Shown: positions 1 to 9,015 of the stretch, one piece after another
Layout of the letters: every line of letters begins with the position of its first letter
Position numbering within the stretch: position 1 is the stretch's first letter
Origin: Duganella rivi
Lineage (GTDB): Bacteria > Pseudomonadota > Gammaproteobacteria > Burkholderiales > Burkholderiaceae_D
Reading direction: 5' to 3'
DNA: 64,000 bases
NCBI RefSeq assembly: GCF_009857435.1
Contig: NZ_WWCK01000005.1
Span: forward strand, 186,001 to 250,000
Position numbers and translations under genes: made by a program
The notes under the pieces: model-generated
What the model was told of the DNA's origin: nothing
Seen by the model: only the letters and a program-made list of their open reading frames with translations
The model's database searches: none

Positions 1-2
1 TG

Positions 3-1280
3 CAAGTGCGGGCGCTGACCACCGACCAGCTCAACGGCCTCAACACCATGAGCAAGCTGGCCACGGCGCAGATTTCGTATCTGACCTCCGACCAGATCGG
101 CATGCTGGACGACAACCTGTTCGACACCCTGAGCACGCGCCAGCTGGCCGCGTTCAACTCGACGCAGATCCTCGGCCTGACCACCTCGCAGATCGGCACC
201 TTCAATACCGCCGAGATCGGCGCACTGTCGGCCAACGCCATCAACGCCTTCAACTCCGACCAGGTGGCGTCGCTCGATGCGACCGACATCGGGGCGCTGA
301 AGTCGGCGCAGATCAACGGCCTGAAGGCGGCCACGATGGCGCGCCTGAGCGTCGACCAGGTGGCGGCCTTCACCACCCAGCAGATGCGCACCATGAGCAA
401 CGCCGTGCTGAAATTCATGAGCACCGACCAACTGGCCGGCTTGACCATGACCCAGGTCTCGGCGCTGACCTCGGCGCAAATCTCGGCGCTGACCACCGAC
501 CAGCGCTCGGTGCTGACGGTCAGCCCGCTGATCCTGGACCTCGACGGCAACGGCGTCACCACGCTGGGCATCGGCAGCGGTGTGCAGTTCGACATCCGCG
601 CCAACGGCCAGAAGGTCAACACCGGCTGGGTCGGATCGGGCGACGGCTTGCTGGCACTGGACCGCAACGGCGACGGCCTCATCAACGACGGCAGCGAATT
701 GTTCGGTACCGCAACGAACAGCAGCAGCGGCGGCAAATCCGCCGACGGCTTCGCTGCACTGGCCGACCTCGACAGCAACCATGACGGCGTGGTCGACAGC
801 AAAGATGCGCAATACGGCGCGCTGCGCGTGTGGGTAGACAGCAATGCGGACGGCGTCAGCCAGGCCGACGAGCTGAAAACCCTGGCCTCGCTCAACATCG
901 CCAGCCTGAAAGTGACGGCGCAGGCAAGCAGCGTGGTCGACAACGGCAACTGGATCGGCCTGCAATCGAGCTACACCAGCAGCGACGGCAGCACGCACGC
1001 GCTGGCCGACGTCTGGTTCCTGGCCGCGCATACCGCCACGCTGACGCAAGCGATCGGCAGTTACAGCCAGCAGCCGGACAGCACCAGCAGCACCGCCGGC
1101 CACCTGACCCAGCCAAGCACCGATAGCAGCCTCAACAACAGCGTCGTAGCACTGGCGGACCAGATGCAGCAATACCAGTCCACCACCGCGCTGAGCGGCG
1201 CCGCCACGGCAACGCACGAGGACTGGCTGCGCAAGCCAGCCTACGCCAACAGCAGCCAGGGCATCCTGGCTGCCAAATAA
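3..1280 (+). CDS. C-terminal part of a large repeat-rich Ca-binding secreted protein (5' truncated by window)
   Basis: The reading frame is open from the first bases of the window, so the gene begins upstream. The first ~170 visible residues are tandem imperfect units of about 10-11 residues of the form L(T/S)(T/S)xQ(I/L)xxL. After that come Asp-rich loops resembling EF-hand or dockerin calcium sites: DLDGNGV, DRNGDGLINDG, DSNHDGVVDSKD and DSNADGVSQADEL. The C-terminal ~100 residues are Ser/Thr/Gln-rich. This arrangement is typical of very large surface or type I-secreted proteins. The true size and any export signal lie outside the window. It ends at a strong terminator shared with flgL. The exact function is not recognised. 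Confidence 0.7.
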   Translation, partial: QVRALTTDQLNGLNTMSKLATAQISYLTSDQIGMLDDNLFDTLSTRQLAAFNSTQILGLTTSQIGTFNTAEIGALSANAINAFNSDQVASLDATDIGALKSAQINGLKAATMARLSVDQVAAFTTQQMRTMSNAVLKFMSTDQLAGLTMTQVSALTSAQISALTTDQRSVLTVSPLILDLDGNGVTTLGIGSGVQFDIRANGQKVNTGWVGSGDGLLALDRNGDGLINDGSELFGTATNSSSGGKSADGFAALADLDSNHDGVVDSKDAQYGALRVWVDSNADGVSQADELKTLASLNIASLKVTAQASSVVDNGNWIGLQSSYTSSDGSTHALADVWFLAAHTATLTQAIGSYSQQPDSTSSTAGHLTQPSTDSSLNNSVVALADQMQQYQSTTALSGAATATHEDWLRKPAYANSSQGILAAK

Positions 1281-1298
1281 AATCAGGGTCGGCAAACA

Positions 1299-1330
1299 AA
1301 AACGGCCAGCTTTTACAAGCTGGCCGTTTT
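1299..1330. terminator. Bidirectional hairpin terminator between the Ca-binding protein gene and flgL
   Basis: Two perfect 14-base arms (AAAACGGCCAGCTT and its complement) enclose a 4-base loop. The A-run on one side and T-run on the other let it work in both directions, for two convergent genes. Confidence 0.9.
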
Positions 1331-1349
1331 CATTGGAGCGGATTTTTCT

Positions 1350-2612
1350 TTAGCTGATGTAGTTGAACAGCGAGAGCCCGGACATGGTGGTGAACGATTT
1401 CTGCGCCGCCGTCAGCGTGGTCTGCTGCTGTGTGAACAGCGAGATCGCCGCCGTGTAGTCCACGTCCTGCAATTGCGACAAGGTGGTCGCGTACTGCAAG
1501 CCGAGGTCGTCGCCCGAGCTGTCGAGGTAGTCGATTTCTTTCAGGCGCGAACCGACCGCCGCCTGCACCGACAGCACGTTGTCGGTCGCATTGTCGACGT
1601 TCACTTGTAACTGGTTGAGCTTGTTGCTCAGGCTGGCTTGCCCGGCCGCACCGCTGCCCGGCGCGCGCAGCGCGTCGATGAAGCCTTGCACGGTGGTGAA
1701 GATCGACTGGTTGGTGGACGGCGCCACCGCGAAGTTATCGCCGTCCGCAGGGTCGCCCTTGACGTCGAACTGGATGCCGTCAAAGGTGATGTTCTGACCA
1801 CTCACATAATCTTGCGGCACGGCCGGCACCGGCGCCGGCGGCACCGGATTGCCGGTGGTCAGGTCGGTCACGGTGTAGGTGGTTTTCTTGGGCACGCCCG
1901 CCGTTTCTGGCACTACCTGGAAATCAATCTGGTATTTGTGGCCGGTCAGCAGCGTCGCGTCCTTGACCGAGCCGGCGCTGATGATGCCGCTGCCATTGCG
2001 GCCGTAGTTGGCCGGATCGGCGGTGGTCACGAAGGTGCCGTTGCCGGTGACATTGCTTTCAAACACAGACGCGCCCGAATCGGTAATCGGGATGGTGCGG
2101 GTCGAGCCCACTTGCAGCGAGCGCTGGCCTTGGTCGCCCTGGTAATCGGCGCCGGTGGCGGTCTTGGTGAACGGCAGCGTGGTCGATTTGTAGCCGGAGA
2201 ATACATAGCCGCCGACGCCGTCCGCCGTGTTGGCAATACCGAGCAAGTCGGCCAGGCGCGCCTCCAGTTCCACCGCCACCGATTCGCGATCCGAATCCGT
2301 GTACGAGCCATTGCCCGCCTTCACCGCCAGATCCTTGATGTCTTGCAGGATCGAGGTAGCGCTGGCCAGCGCCGTGGTTTCGGTCGACAGCACGCCCTTG
2401 GCGTTGGCGCGGTTGGTCGCCAGCTGGGTGTTGAGCGACTGCGACTGCGTCACTTCCAGCGCGCGCGCGGTGGCGATCGGATCGTCGGCTGCCGTCAAAT
2501 TCTTGCGGCCGGTGGACAGCTGCTGCTGCGTACGCGACATGGCCGTCTGCAAACTCGTGATCTGCGACGAGCCGACGTCATAAATTGTCCTGGTGCTGAT
2601 GCGCATAACCAT
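1350..2612 (-). CDS. flgL: Flagellar hook-filament junction protein FlgL (HAP3)
   Basis: Second of the two junction proteins that connect the hook to the flagellin filament. The 420-residue product begins with the FlgL/flagellin-type helix MRISTRTIYD and ends with the conserved C-terminal helix (LFTQQQTTLTAAQKSF). The start at 2612 (MVMRIST) is favoured by an AGGG ribosome site 7 bases upstream; the second Met at 2606 is an alternative. The middle carries a G-x-PADGDNFAVAP module like those in FlgK. It lies 17 bases after flgK and is probably transcribed with it from the sigma-28 promoter at 4614-4640. Confidence 0.95.
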   Translation of the reverse strand: MVMRISTRTIYDVGSSQITSLQTAMSRTQQQLSTGRKNLTAADDPIATARALEVTQSQSLNTQLATNRANAKGVLSTETTALASATSILQDIKDLAVKAGNGSYTDSDRESVAVELEARLADLLGIANTADGVGGYVFSGYKSTTLPFTKTATGADYQGDQGQRSLQVGSTRTIPITDSGASVFESNVTGNGTFVTTADPANYGRNGSGIISAGSVKDATLLTGHKYQIDFQVVPETAGVPKKTTYTVTDLTTGNPVPPAPVPAVPQDYVSGQNITFDGIQFDVKGDPADGDNFAVAPSTNQSIFTTVQGFIDALRAPGSGAAGQASLSNKLNQLQVNVDNATDNVLSVQAAVGSRLKEIDYLDSSGDDLGLQYATTLSQLQDVDYTAAISLFTQQQTTLTAAQKSFTTMSGLSLFNYIS

Positions 2613-2629
2613 GATGCTACCCTATCTGT

Positions 2630-4588
2630 TTAACCGCCGATGTTCAGCAAAGTGTCGAATAACTGGCTGGCCACTTGCATGACCTTGCCGCTGGCCTGAT
2701 ACGCTTGCTGATAGCGTAGCAGATTGGCCGCCTCTTCATCCAGATTCACACCGGACACGCTCTGCTGCGCGTTGCTGGCTTGCTTGACGGAAGCGTCCGC
2801 CGCAGTGCCGCTGATCTGCGCCTCGCGTGCCTTGGTGCCCACGTAGTTGACCATCTGGGCGTAGGTGGTCTGGAACGTGGCCTTGCCGTTGTCCAGGATG
2901 TTTTTGGTTTGCAGGGCGGCCAGCAGTGCGCCGTTGCGGCTGTCGCCGACGCCGCTGGTGTTGGGGCCGACCGTGAATTTATCCTGATCCGCCGGCGTGC
3001 CGCTGATCGTAAAGTTGACGCCGCCGAAGCTGATGTTGGCGCCGTCCGTGTACGGCACCGGCGTGCCGGCCGGGTACACGGTGGAGGTGCCGTTGGCGGT
3101 CACCGTCACGTCCTGCCCCGCCGGGAAACCGGAGAAGGTGCCAGTAGCCTGGTCGAACGTCAGCGTGGACGGCGTCGTGACCTGGTTCCCCGGCAGCAGG
3201 TAATTGTTGTCCACCGTGCCAGCCGAGATTTTGCCGTTGCCGGCATTGGTGGTCGGCGCGGCAGTCGCAATCGGCGCCGCCAGCGCGATCTTGTCGCGAT
3301 CCTTGATCGCCACCGTCAAGCTCTGGGCCGCCGTGTAGGTCGGCCGCACCAGGAAGTTGTCGTTCTGTGCCGGCGTGCCGCTAATGCTGTAGGCGACGCC
3401 GTCGATCACCTGCGGCGTGGTCTGCGGGAATGGATTGATCTGCGTGACCTTGCCGTCGCTCTTGCGGGTGACGTTGAAGTTGGTGCCGTCGAAGTCCACG
3501 CTGTAATCGCTGGCGGTCAAGCCGCCCGCATCGACCACGGTTGCCGTCACCTCGGCCGTGCTGGCCGGCGAATTGCGCGTGTTGGTGCCGACATAGGCTT
3601 CGATCGGGTTGAAGAAATTGGTGCCGAGGTCGCCGTTCTCATCCTGTCCCAGCACGTGCTGGGCGTTGAAGGCGGTCACCAGCCCGGCCGCAACCTGGCC
3701 CAGCGAGTTTTGCGCGCGATCCATGGCGCCGTCGCGGAATTCCATCAGGCCGCCCAGTTGGCCGCCGGTGAAGACCTTGTCCGGCAGTTCGGTGAAGGCG
3801 CCGGCGTCAGTAACGTAACCGAGCGTCACGCGGCTGACGTCGGTTGGCGAAGTCGAGGTGCCCAGCTGGAAGGCCTTGTTGGCCACCACCAGCGGCTGGC
3901 CGGTGCCGAACTGGACGTTGAGCATATTGTTGTCGCCCGGCGTGACGGTGATTTTGACCAGCTTGTTCAGCTCGGTCAGCATCTGGTCGCGCTTGTCGAG
4001 CAGGTCGTTCGGCTCGGCGATGCTGGTGGTCAGGCCGGCGATCTGCAAGTTGATGTCGGCAATCTGCTTGGCGTAGGCGTTGATCTCGCCGACGTTGGAA
4101 CTGATCTGGTTGTTGACGCCGGTCGCAATCTCGTTCAAGCGCGCCGCCATGCCCTGGAAGCGCGAGGCCAGCGATTCCGCATTCGACAGCAGCGATTGGC
4201 GCGCAGCAGCCGAGGCCGGGCTGGCGGTCGCATCCTGCACGCCGTTGAAGAAGTCTTGCAGCGCCGGCGACAGGCCTGCGGTCGGATCGGCCAGCAGGTT
4301 GTCGATCTGGCTGATCTGCGAGCTGTAGGCGTCCAGCGAGGCCTGGTTGGCCTCGGCATTGCGCAGCGAGGTGGCCAGGAAGTTGTCGTAGTAGCGGCGC
4401 ACGGCCTGAATCTCGGTGCCCGAGCCCACGTAGCCGAAACCCTGGTACTGGGTGCCGGTATCGCCCTGAATCGCCACCTGGCGGTTGTAGCCGGGCGTGT
4501 TGGCGTTGGTGATGTTGTTACCCGTGGTCGATAAACCGACCTGGGCCGCCAACAAACCACTTTTACCGATGCTGAGAAGACTGGACAT
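2630..4588 (-). CDS. flgK: Flagellar hook-associated protein FlgK (HAP1)
   Basis: First hook-filament junction protein, exported by the flagellar type III apparatus. The N-terminus (SLLSIGKSGLLAAQVGL then TTGNNITNANTPGYNRQ) is the signature of the rod/hook/HAP family, and the C-terminus (NLDEEAANLLRYQQAYQAS) is the matching helix. At 652 residues it is about 100 longer than the enterobacterial protein. The extra length is in the variable central domain, which holds two copies of a GTPAxxDxFxV module. It is preceded by a sigma-28-type promoter that overlaps the end of flgJ, which fits late (class III) expression. Confidence 0.96.
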   Translation of the reverse strand: MSSLLSIGKSGLLAAQVGLSTTGNNITNANTPGYNRQVAIQGDTGTQYQGFGYVGSGTEIQAVRRYYDNFLATSLRNAEANQASLDAYSSQISQIDNLLADPTAGLSPALQDFFNGVQDATASPASAAARQSLLSNAESLASRFQGMAARLNEIATGVNNQISSNVGEINAYAKQIADINLQIAGLTTSIAEPNDLLDKRDQMLTELNKLVKITVTPGDNNMLNVQFGTGQPLVVANKAFQLGTSTSPTDVSRVTLGYVTDAGAFTELPDKVFTGGQLGGLMEFRDGAMDRAQNSLGQVAAGLVTAFNAQHVLGQDENGDLGTNFFNPIEAYVGTNTRNSPASTAEVTATVVDAGGLTASDYSVDFDGTNFNVTRKSDGKVTQINPFPQTTPQVIDGVAYSISGTPAQNDNFLVRPTYTAAQSLTVAIKDRDKIALAAPIATAAPTTNAGNGKISAGTVDNNYLLPGNQVTTPSTLTFDQATGTFSGFPAGQDVTVTANGTSTVYPAGTPVPYTDGANISFGGVNFTISGTPADQDKFTVGPNTSGVGDSRNGALLAALQTKNILDNGKATFQTTYAQMVNYVGTKAREAQISGTAADASVKQASNAQQSVSGVNLDEEAANLLRYQQAYQASGKVMQVASQLFDTLLNIGG

Positions 4589-4613
4589 AATATTTTTACT
4601 CTATCTGTGAAGG

Positions 4614-4640
4614 GTAACGGCAGGCCGTGCCAAAACTTTA
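4614..4640 (-). promoter_or_regulatory. Sigma-28 (FliA) promoter for flgKL
   Basis: On the minus strand TAAAGTTT is followed by 11 bases and then GCCGTTAC. This matches the FliA consensus TAAAGTTT-N11-GCCGATAA at 14 of 16 positions. It abuts the flgJ stop codon and lies 26 bases before the flgK start. The same two elements occur before flgM. Confidence 0.85.
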
Positions 4641-5597
4641 TTACCCGGCCAGCGAACGCTTGATGATGCTGGTGAGCTTGGTCGCGTAATGGGGATCGGT
4701 GGCATAGCCGGCCTTTTGCAAGCCCTGCGCAAAGCTGGCGGCATCGCCGGCGCTGGCCAGCACTTTTTCGTAGCGCGGATTGCTTGCCAATAACTTGGCG
4801 TAATCCTTGAAGCTGTCGGCGTAGCTGTCGTAAGCGCGGAAGCGCTCGACCTTGGTCTGCGCCTTGCCGTTGACGTATTCGGTGGTGGTGGCCTCGACCA
4901 CTTTGCCTTTCCAGTCGCCGGTGGCTTTGATGCCAAACAGGTTGTGGCTGTTGCTGCCGTCGCGGCCCTTGATCTCGCGCCGGCCCCAGCCGGACTCCAG
5001 CGCGGCCTGGCCCAGCATGAACTTGGCCGGGATGCCGGTGGCCTTGCTGGCCTCTTCCGCATGGGCCGCCAATTTGTCCTGGAAGCTGCGCACGTGCGGC
5101 GCTTGCGAGCCTTTGTTGGCGCTGTCGGTCGCAGTCGTCGTGGTGGCCGCAGCATTGCCGCCGGCCGCCGCGATCGCGCGCTGCAACTTGGCGTCCATCA
5201 AGCTGGCAGCGCCATTAAAGCTGCCATCGCCGTTAGCTGCTGAGCCTATGCCTTCGCTGCCGATCGCGAGCGCCGCCGCATCGTTCTTGGCCGACAGCTG
5301 GCGCACCAGCATATCGGCCAGGCCGATGCCCTTCTTGGCGATGTTCTGGCTGGTCTGCTGATCCAGCATGGTGGTGAACATTTTGCTCTGCTGGCTGTCC
5401 ATCATGCCGTCCTGCGGCGTGGCTTCGCGCATGCTCTTCAACATCATGTTGACGAACATCGCCTCGAACTGGGTGGCGGCGGTCTTCAGCGCCTCCGGGC
5501 TGCCGGCGCGGGCCGACTGCTTGAGGCTGCCCATATCGCGCACGTCCAGCGAGAACTTGCTGCTCAGGTCGTTAGTGGTGGAAGTCTGGCTCGCCAT
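4641..5597 (-). CDS. flgJ: Flagellar rod-assembly chaperone and peptidoglycan hydrolase FlgJ
   Basis: Two-domain periplasmic protein that caps the growing rod and opens the peptidoglycan layer. Residues ~30-100 form the rod-binding domain (TQFEAMFVNMMLKSMREATP). Residues ~105-165 are an Ala/Thr-rich linker. Residues ~170-318 form a glucosaminidase-type domain with the catalytic glutamate in QAALESGWG (E201) and the downstream NLFGIKA motif. Length (318) is normal for a dual-domain FlgJ. It lies between flgI (12-base gap) and flgK. Confidence 0.95.
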   Translation of the reverse strand: MASQTSTTNDLSSKFSLDVRDMGSLKQSARAGSPEALKTAATQFEAMFVNMMLKSMREATPQDGMMDSQQSKMFTTMLDQQTSQNIAKKGIGLADMLVRQLSAKNDAAALAIGSEGIGSAANGDGSFNGAASLMDAKLQRAIAAAGGNAAATTTTATDSANKGSQAPHVRSFQDKLAAHAEEASKATGIPAKFMLGQAALESGWGRREIKGRDGSNSHNLFGIKATGDWKGKVVEATTTEYVNGKAQTKVERFRAYDSYADSFKDYAKLLASNPRYEKVLASAGDAASFAQGLQKAGYATDPHYATKLTSIIKRSLAG

Positions 5598-5609
5598 GAT
5601 CGCACCTGC

Positions 5610-6734
5610 TTAGATAATTTCCAGTTCCGCGCGCAGCGAACCGGCGGCCTTCATGGCCTGCAAGATGGACAACAAGTCCTGTGGCGTGGCGCCTATCGCG
5701 TTGAGCGCTTTCACCACTTCGGCCAGCGAGGCACCGCCCTTGACCATCATCACTTTGCCGCCATCGGCCTTGATGCCGACTTGCGGATTTTGCGTGACCA
5801 CGGTGCGGCCGCCCGACAGCGGGTTAGGCTGGCTCACCTGGGTGTCGGCGTTGACCGATACTGACAGGTTACCGTGCGAGATGGCGCACGTATCGAGCGT
5901 GACCGCGCGGTTCATTACCACCGAACCGGTGCGCGCATTCATGATGACCTTGGCCGGCTGCTCCGCCGGGTTGACGTTCATGTCTTGCAGCGTGCCGATG
6001 AAGCTCACGCGCTGGTCGCTGCCGCTAGGCGCTTGCACGCGGATCACGCGGCTATCCAGCGCGTAAGCGATGCCGGCGCCGTACTTGTCGTTGATGGCTT
6101 CCACCACGCGGCTGGCGGTGGCGAAGTCTGCATTGTTGAGTTCGAGCTTGATCATATTGCCCTCGCCCAGGTTGGTGGCAACCGCGCGTTCCACGGTGGC
6201 GCCGCCGGAAATCTTGCCGACGCTCAGGTGGTTGACGGTCAGCGAGCTGCCGCCGCCACCGGCACCGCCGCCCGCTTGCACGCCGACGCCGCCGACCAGC
6301 ACGTTGCCTTGCGCCATGCCGTAGACCTGGCCGTCCGCGCCTTTCAGCGGCGTCATCAGCAGCGTGCCGCCGCGCAAGCTCTTGGCGTTACCCATCGACG
6401 ACACCGTGATGTCCAAGGTCTGGCCCGGCTGCGCAAATGGCGGCAGCGAGGCCGTCACCATCACGGCCGCGACGTTTTTCAGTTGCAGCTGCGAGCCGCC
6501 CTGTGGCAGGTTGACGCCCAGCTGTTGCAGCATCGAGATCACGCTCTGCACGGTGAACGGGGTTTGCGTGGTCTGGTCGCCGCTGCCGTCGAGGCCGACG
6601 ACCAGGCCATAGCCCAGCAATTGGTTGTTACGCACGCCGGCAATGCTGGCCAGGTCCTTGATGCGCTCGGCTTGGCCCGGCAGCGCCAGCAAGGACAAGC
6701 TCAACAGCAGCGCGGCTTTGATGGAAGTTTTCAT
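5610..6734 (-). CDS. flgI: Flagellar P-ring protein FlgI
   Basis: Builds the periplasmic P ring around the rod in the peptidoglycan layer. A Sec signal peptide spans residues 1-22 (ends ALPGQA), followed by the family start [27 protein letters not shown] Gly-rich stretch near residues 150-165 ([11 protein letters not shown]) is slightly expanded compared with typical FlgI. The 374-residue length is normal. It lies 5 bases after flgH. Confidence 0.97.
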   Translation of the reverse strand: MKTSIKAALLLSLSLLALPGQAERIKDLASIAGVRNNQLLGYGLVVGLDGSGDQTTQTPFTVQSVISMLQQLGVNLPQGGSQLQLKNVAAVMVTASLPPFAQPGQTLDITVSSMGNAKSLRGGTLLMTPLKGADGQVYGMAQGNVLVGGVGVQAGGGAGGGGSSLTVNHLSVGKISGGATVERAVATNLGEGNMIKLELNNADFATASRVVEAINDKYGAGIAYALDSRVIRVQAPSGSDQRVSFIGTLQDMNVNPAEQPAKVIMNARTGSVVMNRAVTLDTCAISHGNLSVSVNADTQVSQPNPLSGGRTVVTQNPQVGIKADGGKVMMVKGGASLAEVVKALNAIGATPQDLLSILQAMKAAGSLRAELEII

Positions 6735-6739
6735 GATGG

Positions 6740-7393
6740 TCAGAACGGCAGCAAGCTTTGGAAGAAACGCGACGCCATCGAGGCAATCTCGGCGCGGTCG
6801 ACCGAGTTGGCGGTGCGGTATTCAACGCGGGCATCGGCCACCGCGGTCGATTGCACGGTGTTGCCGGTGGCAATGCTGTCCGGGTTAATCATGCCGGAAA
6901 AGCGGATGTATTCCGTGCCCTTGTTCATGCCGATTTGTTTTTCGCCGGCCACGATCAGGTTGCCGTTGCTCAGCACTTCCACCACGGTAATGCCCATGGT
7001 GCCGGTGAAGGCGTTGCTGGCGGCCTGGGTATCGCCATCCGAGTAGGTGTTTTCCGTGCTCACCGACAGCGGATTGCCGAAGGTGCCGGCCAGCTTCTTC
7101 GGCATGGTGGCGCTGACACTGCCCGACTTGTTGCCGGTGGCGGTGCCGCTCTTGTTGGCGGAAGTGCGCTCGGTGATCACCAAGGTCAGCACATCGCCCA
7201 CATGGCGCGCGCGGCGGTCTTCGAACACCGGGCGGAACGCGGCCGGCTGGTAGATGGCGCCGTTGTTCGGCACCGCCTGCATTTGCTCGGTGCTCAGCGG
7301 ACGCGCGCTCATCGGGCCGGCAACGATGGAGGTCGGCGTGGTCTGGCAGGCGCTCAACGCCAGCGCGGCAACAAGAAGGGTAGCGTATTTCAT
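6740..7393 (-). CDS. flgH: Flagellar L-ring lipoprotein FlgH
   Basis: Forms the outer-membrane L ring. A lipoprotein signal peptide with lipobox LSAC places the lipidated cysteine at residue 16. The body has the family motif [26 protein letters not shown] and the end [21 protein letters not shown]. The 217-residue length fits the family. It lies between flgG and flgI in the normal order. Confidence 0.97.
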   Translation of the reverse strand: MKYATLLVAALALSACQTTPTSIVAGPMSARPLSTEQMQAVPNNGAIYQPAAFRPVFEDRRARHVGDVLTLVITERTSANKSGTATGNKSGSVSATMPKKLAGTFGNPLSVSTENTYSDGDTQAASNAFTGTMGITVVEVLSNGNLIVAGEKQIGMNKGTEYIRFSGMINPDSIATGNTVQSTAVADARVEYRTANSVDRAEIASMASRFFQSLLPF

Positions 7394-7403
7394 GGCGGTG
7401 TCC

Positions 7404-8195
7404 TTACATCTGCGACAGCTTTTGCAGCATCTGGTCGGAGGTGGTGATGGCCTTGGAATTGATCTCGTATGCGCGCTGGGTCTGGATCATATTGACCATC
7501 TCCTCCACCACGTTGACGTTGGAGGTTTCGACATAGCCTTGCAGGATCAGGCCGGTGCCGTTGGCGCCCGGCGTGTTTTGCTGCGGCGCGCCCGAGGCGG
7601 TGGTTTCCACGTACAGGTTCTCGCCCTTCGATTCCAGCCCGGTCGGATTGATGAAGGTGGCCAGCTGCAGGTTGCCCAGCTGCTGGGTAGTGGTGGCGCC
7701 GTTGGTGCCGGCGATATTCACCGACACGGTGCCGTCGCGCGCCACGTTAATCGATTGCGCGGTGATCGGGATGGTGATGGCCGGTTGCAGCACGAAGCCT
7801 TCCGAGGTCACCATCTGGCCGTTCTGGTCGCGCTGGAACGAGCCGTCGCGGGTGTAGGCAGTGGTGCCGTCCGGCAGCAGCACGGTGAAGAAGCCGCTGC
7901 CGTTGACCATCAGGTCTTTATCGTTGCCGGTCGACTGGGGATTGCCTTGCGTGTGGATGCGCTCGATAGCGACGGTGCGCACACCGGTACCGAGCTGCAT
8001 GCCGGACGGCAGATTGGTCTGCTGCGACGATTGCGCGCCCGGCTGGCGGATGTTCTGGTACAGCAGATCTTCGAAGACGGCGCGCGACTTCTTGAAACCG
8101 TTGGTGCTGACGTTGGCCAGATTGTGGGACGTGACGTCCATCTGCGTCTGCTGCGCTTCCATGCCAGTCTTGGCGATCCATAACGAACGTATCAT
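7404..8195 (-). CDS. flgG: Flagellar distal rod protein FlgG
   Basis: Major component of the distal rod. The start chosen at 8195 gives the family N-terminus [16 protein letters not shown] and is preceded by a GGGAGA ribosome site; the open frame extends 16 codons further but without family sequence. The rod/hook signature ([19 protein letters not shown]) lies at residues ~20-40 and the C-terminal helix ([18 protein letters not shown]) near the end. Length 263, as usual. Confidence 0.96.
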   Translation of the reverse strand: MIRSLWIAKTGMEAQQTQMDVTSHNLANVSTNGFKKSRAVFEDLLYQNIRQPGAQSSQQTNLPSGMQLGTGVRTVAIERIHTQGNPQSTGNDKDLMVNGSGFFTVLLPDGTTAYTRDGSFQRDQNGQMVTSEGFVLQPAITIPITAQSINVARDGTVSVNIAGTNGATTTQQLGNLQLATFINPTGLESKGENLYVETTASGAPQQNTPGANGTGLILQGYVETSNVNVVEEMVNMIQTQRAYEINSKAITTSDQMLQKLSQM

Positions 8196-8263
8196 GATGC
8201 TTCTCCCAATGCCGGATGAACAGTGAGGGTTCATCCCATGCAAGCATTATGCGGGAGAGGTCA

Positions 8264-9004
8264 TCAACTCAAAGCGAGGATCTGGGTGGCTTTTGCGGCG
8301 TTATTCTCGGCGTTCTTCATCAGGCTCATTTGCATTTCAAACTGCCTTGCCAAGCTGATCATGTTGACCATGGAGTCAACCGGATTGACGTTGCTGCCCT
8401 CCAGCGCGCCATCGACCACGCGCACGTTGGCGTCGGCTTGCGCTACCGTGCCGTCGGCAATGCGGAACAGGCCGTCATCGCCGCGCAGCAGGGTCTTGGT
8501 GTCTGGATTGACCAGCTTGATGCGCCCCAGCGTGTTGGCCGGGCCCGGCTGGAAATTATTGTCGATCACGCTCACCGTGCCGTCGCTGGCGATGCTGACG
8601 TTGGTGTCGGGCGGCACCGTGATCGGGCCGCCGTCGCCGATCACCGTCTGCCCGCTGGTGGTTTGCAGGATGCCGTTTTCGGTGATCTTCAAGCTGCCGT
8701 TGCGGGTGTAGGCTTCCGAACCGTCGGCCGACTGCACCGCGATCCAGCCCTGGTCGCGGATCGCGATATCGAGCGAGCGCCCGGTGGTCTGGATCGGGCC
8801 GGCGCGCCAGTCCGAGCCGACCGTGGAGTCGACCACGAAGGCGCGCGTCGGCAAGCCCTCCGACACCACCGGCACGGCACGGAAAGTGTCGAGCTGGGCG
8901 CGGAAGCCGGTGGTGGTGGCGTTGGCCAGGTTGTTCGACACGGTGGCTTGCTGCTCCATCACGTGTCGAGCGCCGGTCATCGCGGTGTAGACGAGACGGT
9001 CCAT
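8264..9004 (-). CDS. flgF: Flagellar proximal rod protein FlgF
   Basis: Proximal rod component. The 246-residue product starts MDRLVYTAMTGARHVMEQQ and continues with the rod motif VSNNLANATTTGFRAQ. The C-terminus NPVDSMVNMISLARQFEMQM is the usual rod helix. It is placed between flgE and flgG as in most flagellar operons. Confidence 0.96.
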   Translation of the reverse strand: MDRLVYTAMTGARHVMEQQATVSNNLANATTTGFRAQLDTFRAVPVVSEGLPTRAFVVDSTVGSDWRAGPIQTTGRSLDIAIRDQGWIAVQSADGSEAYTRNGSLKITENGILQTTSGQTVIGDGGPITVPPDTNVSIASDGTVSVIDNNFQPGPANTLGRIKLVNPDTKTLLRGDDGLFRIADGTVAQADANVRVVDGALEGSNVNPVDSMVNMISLARQFEMQMSLMKNAENNAAKATQILALS

Positions 9005-9015
9005 GTTTTACCTCA

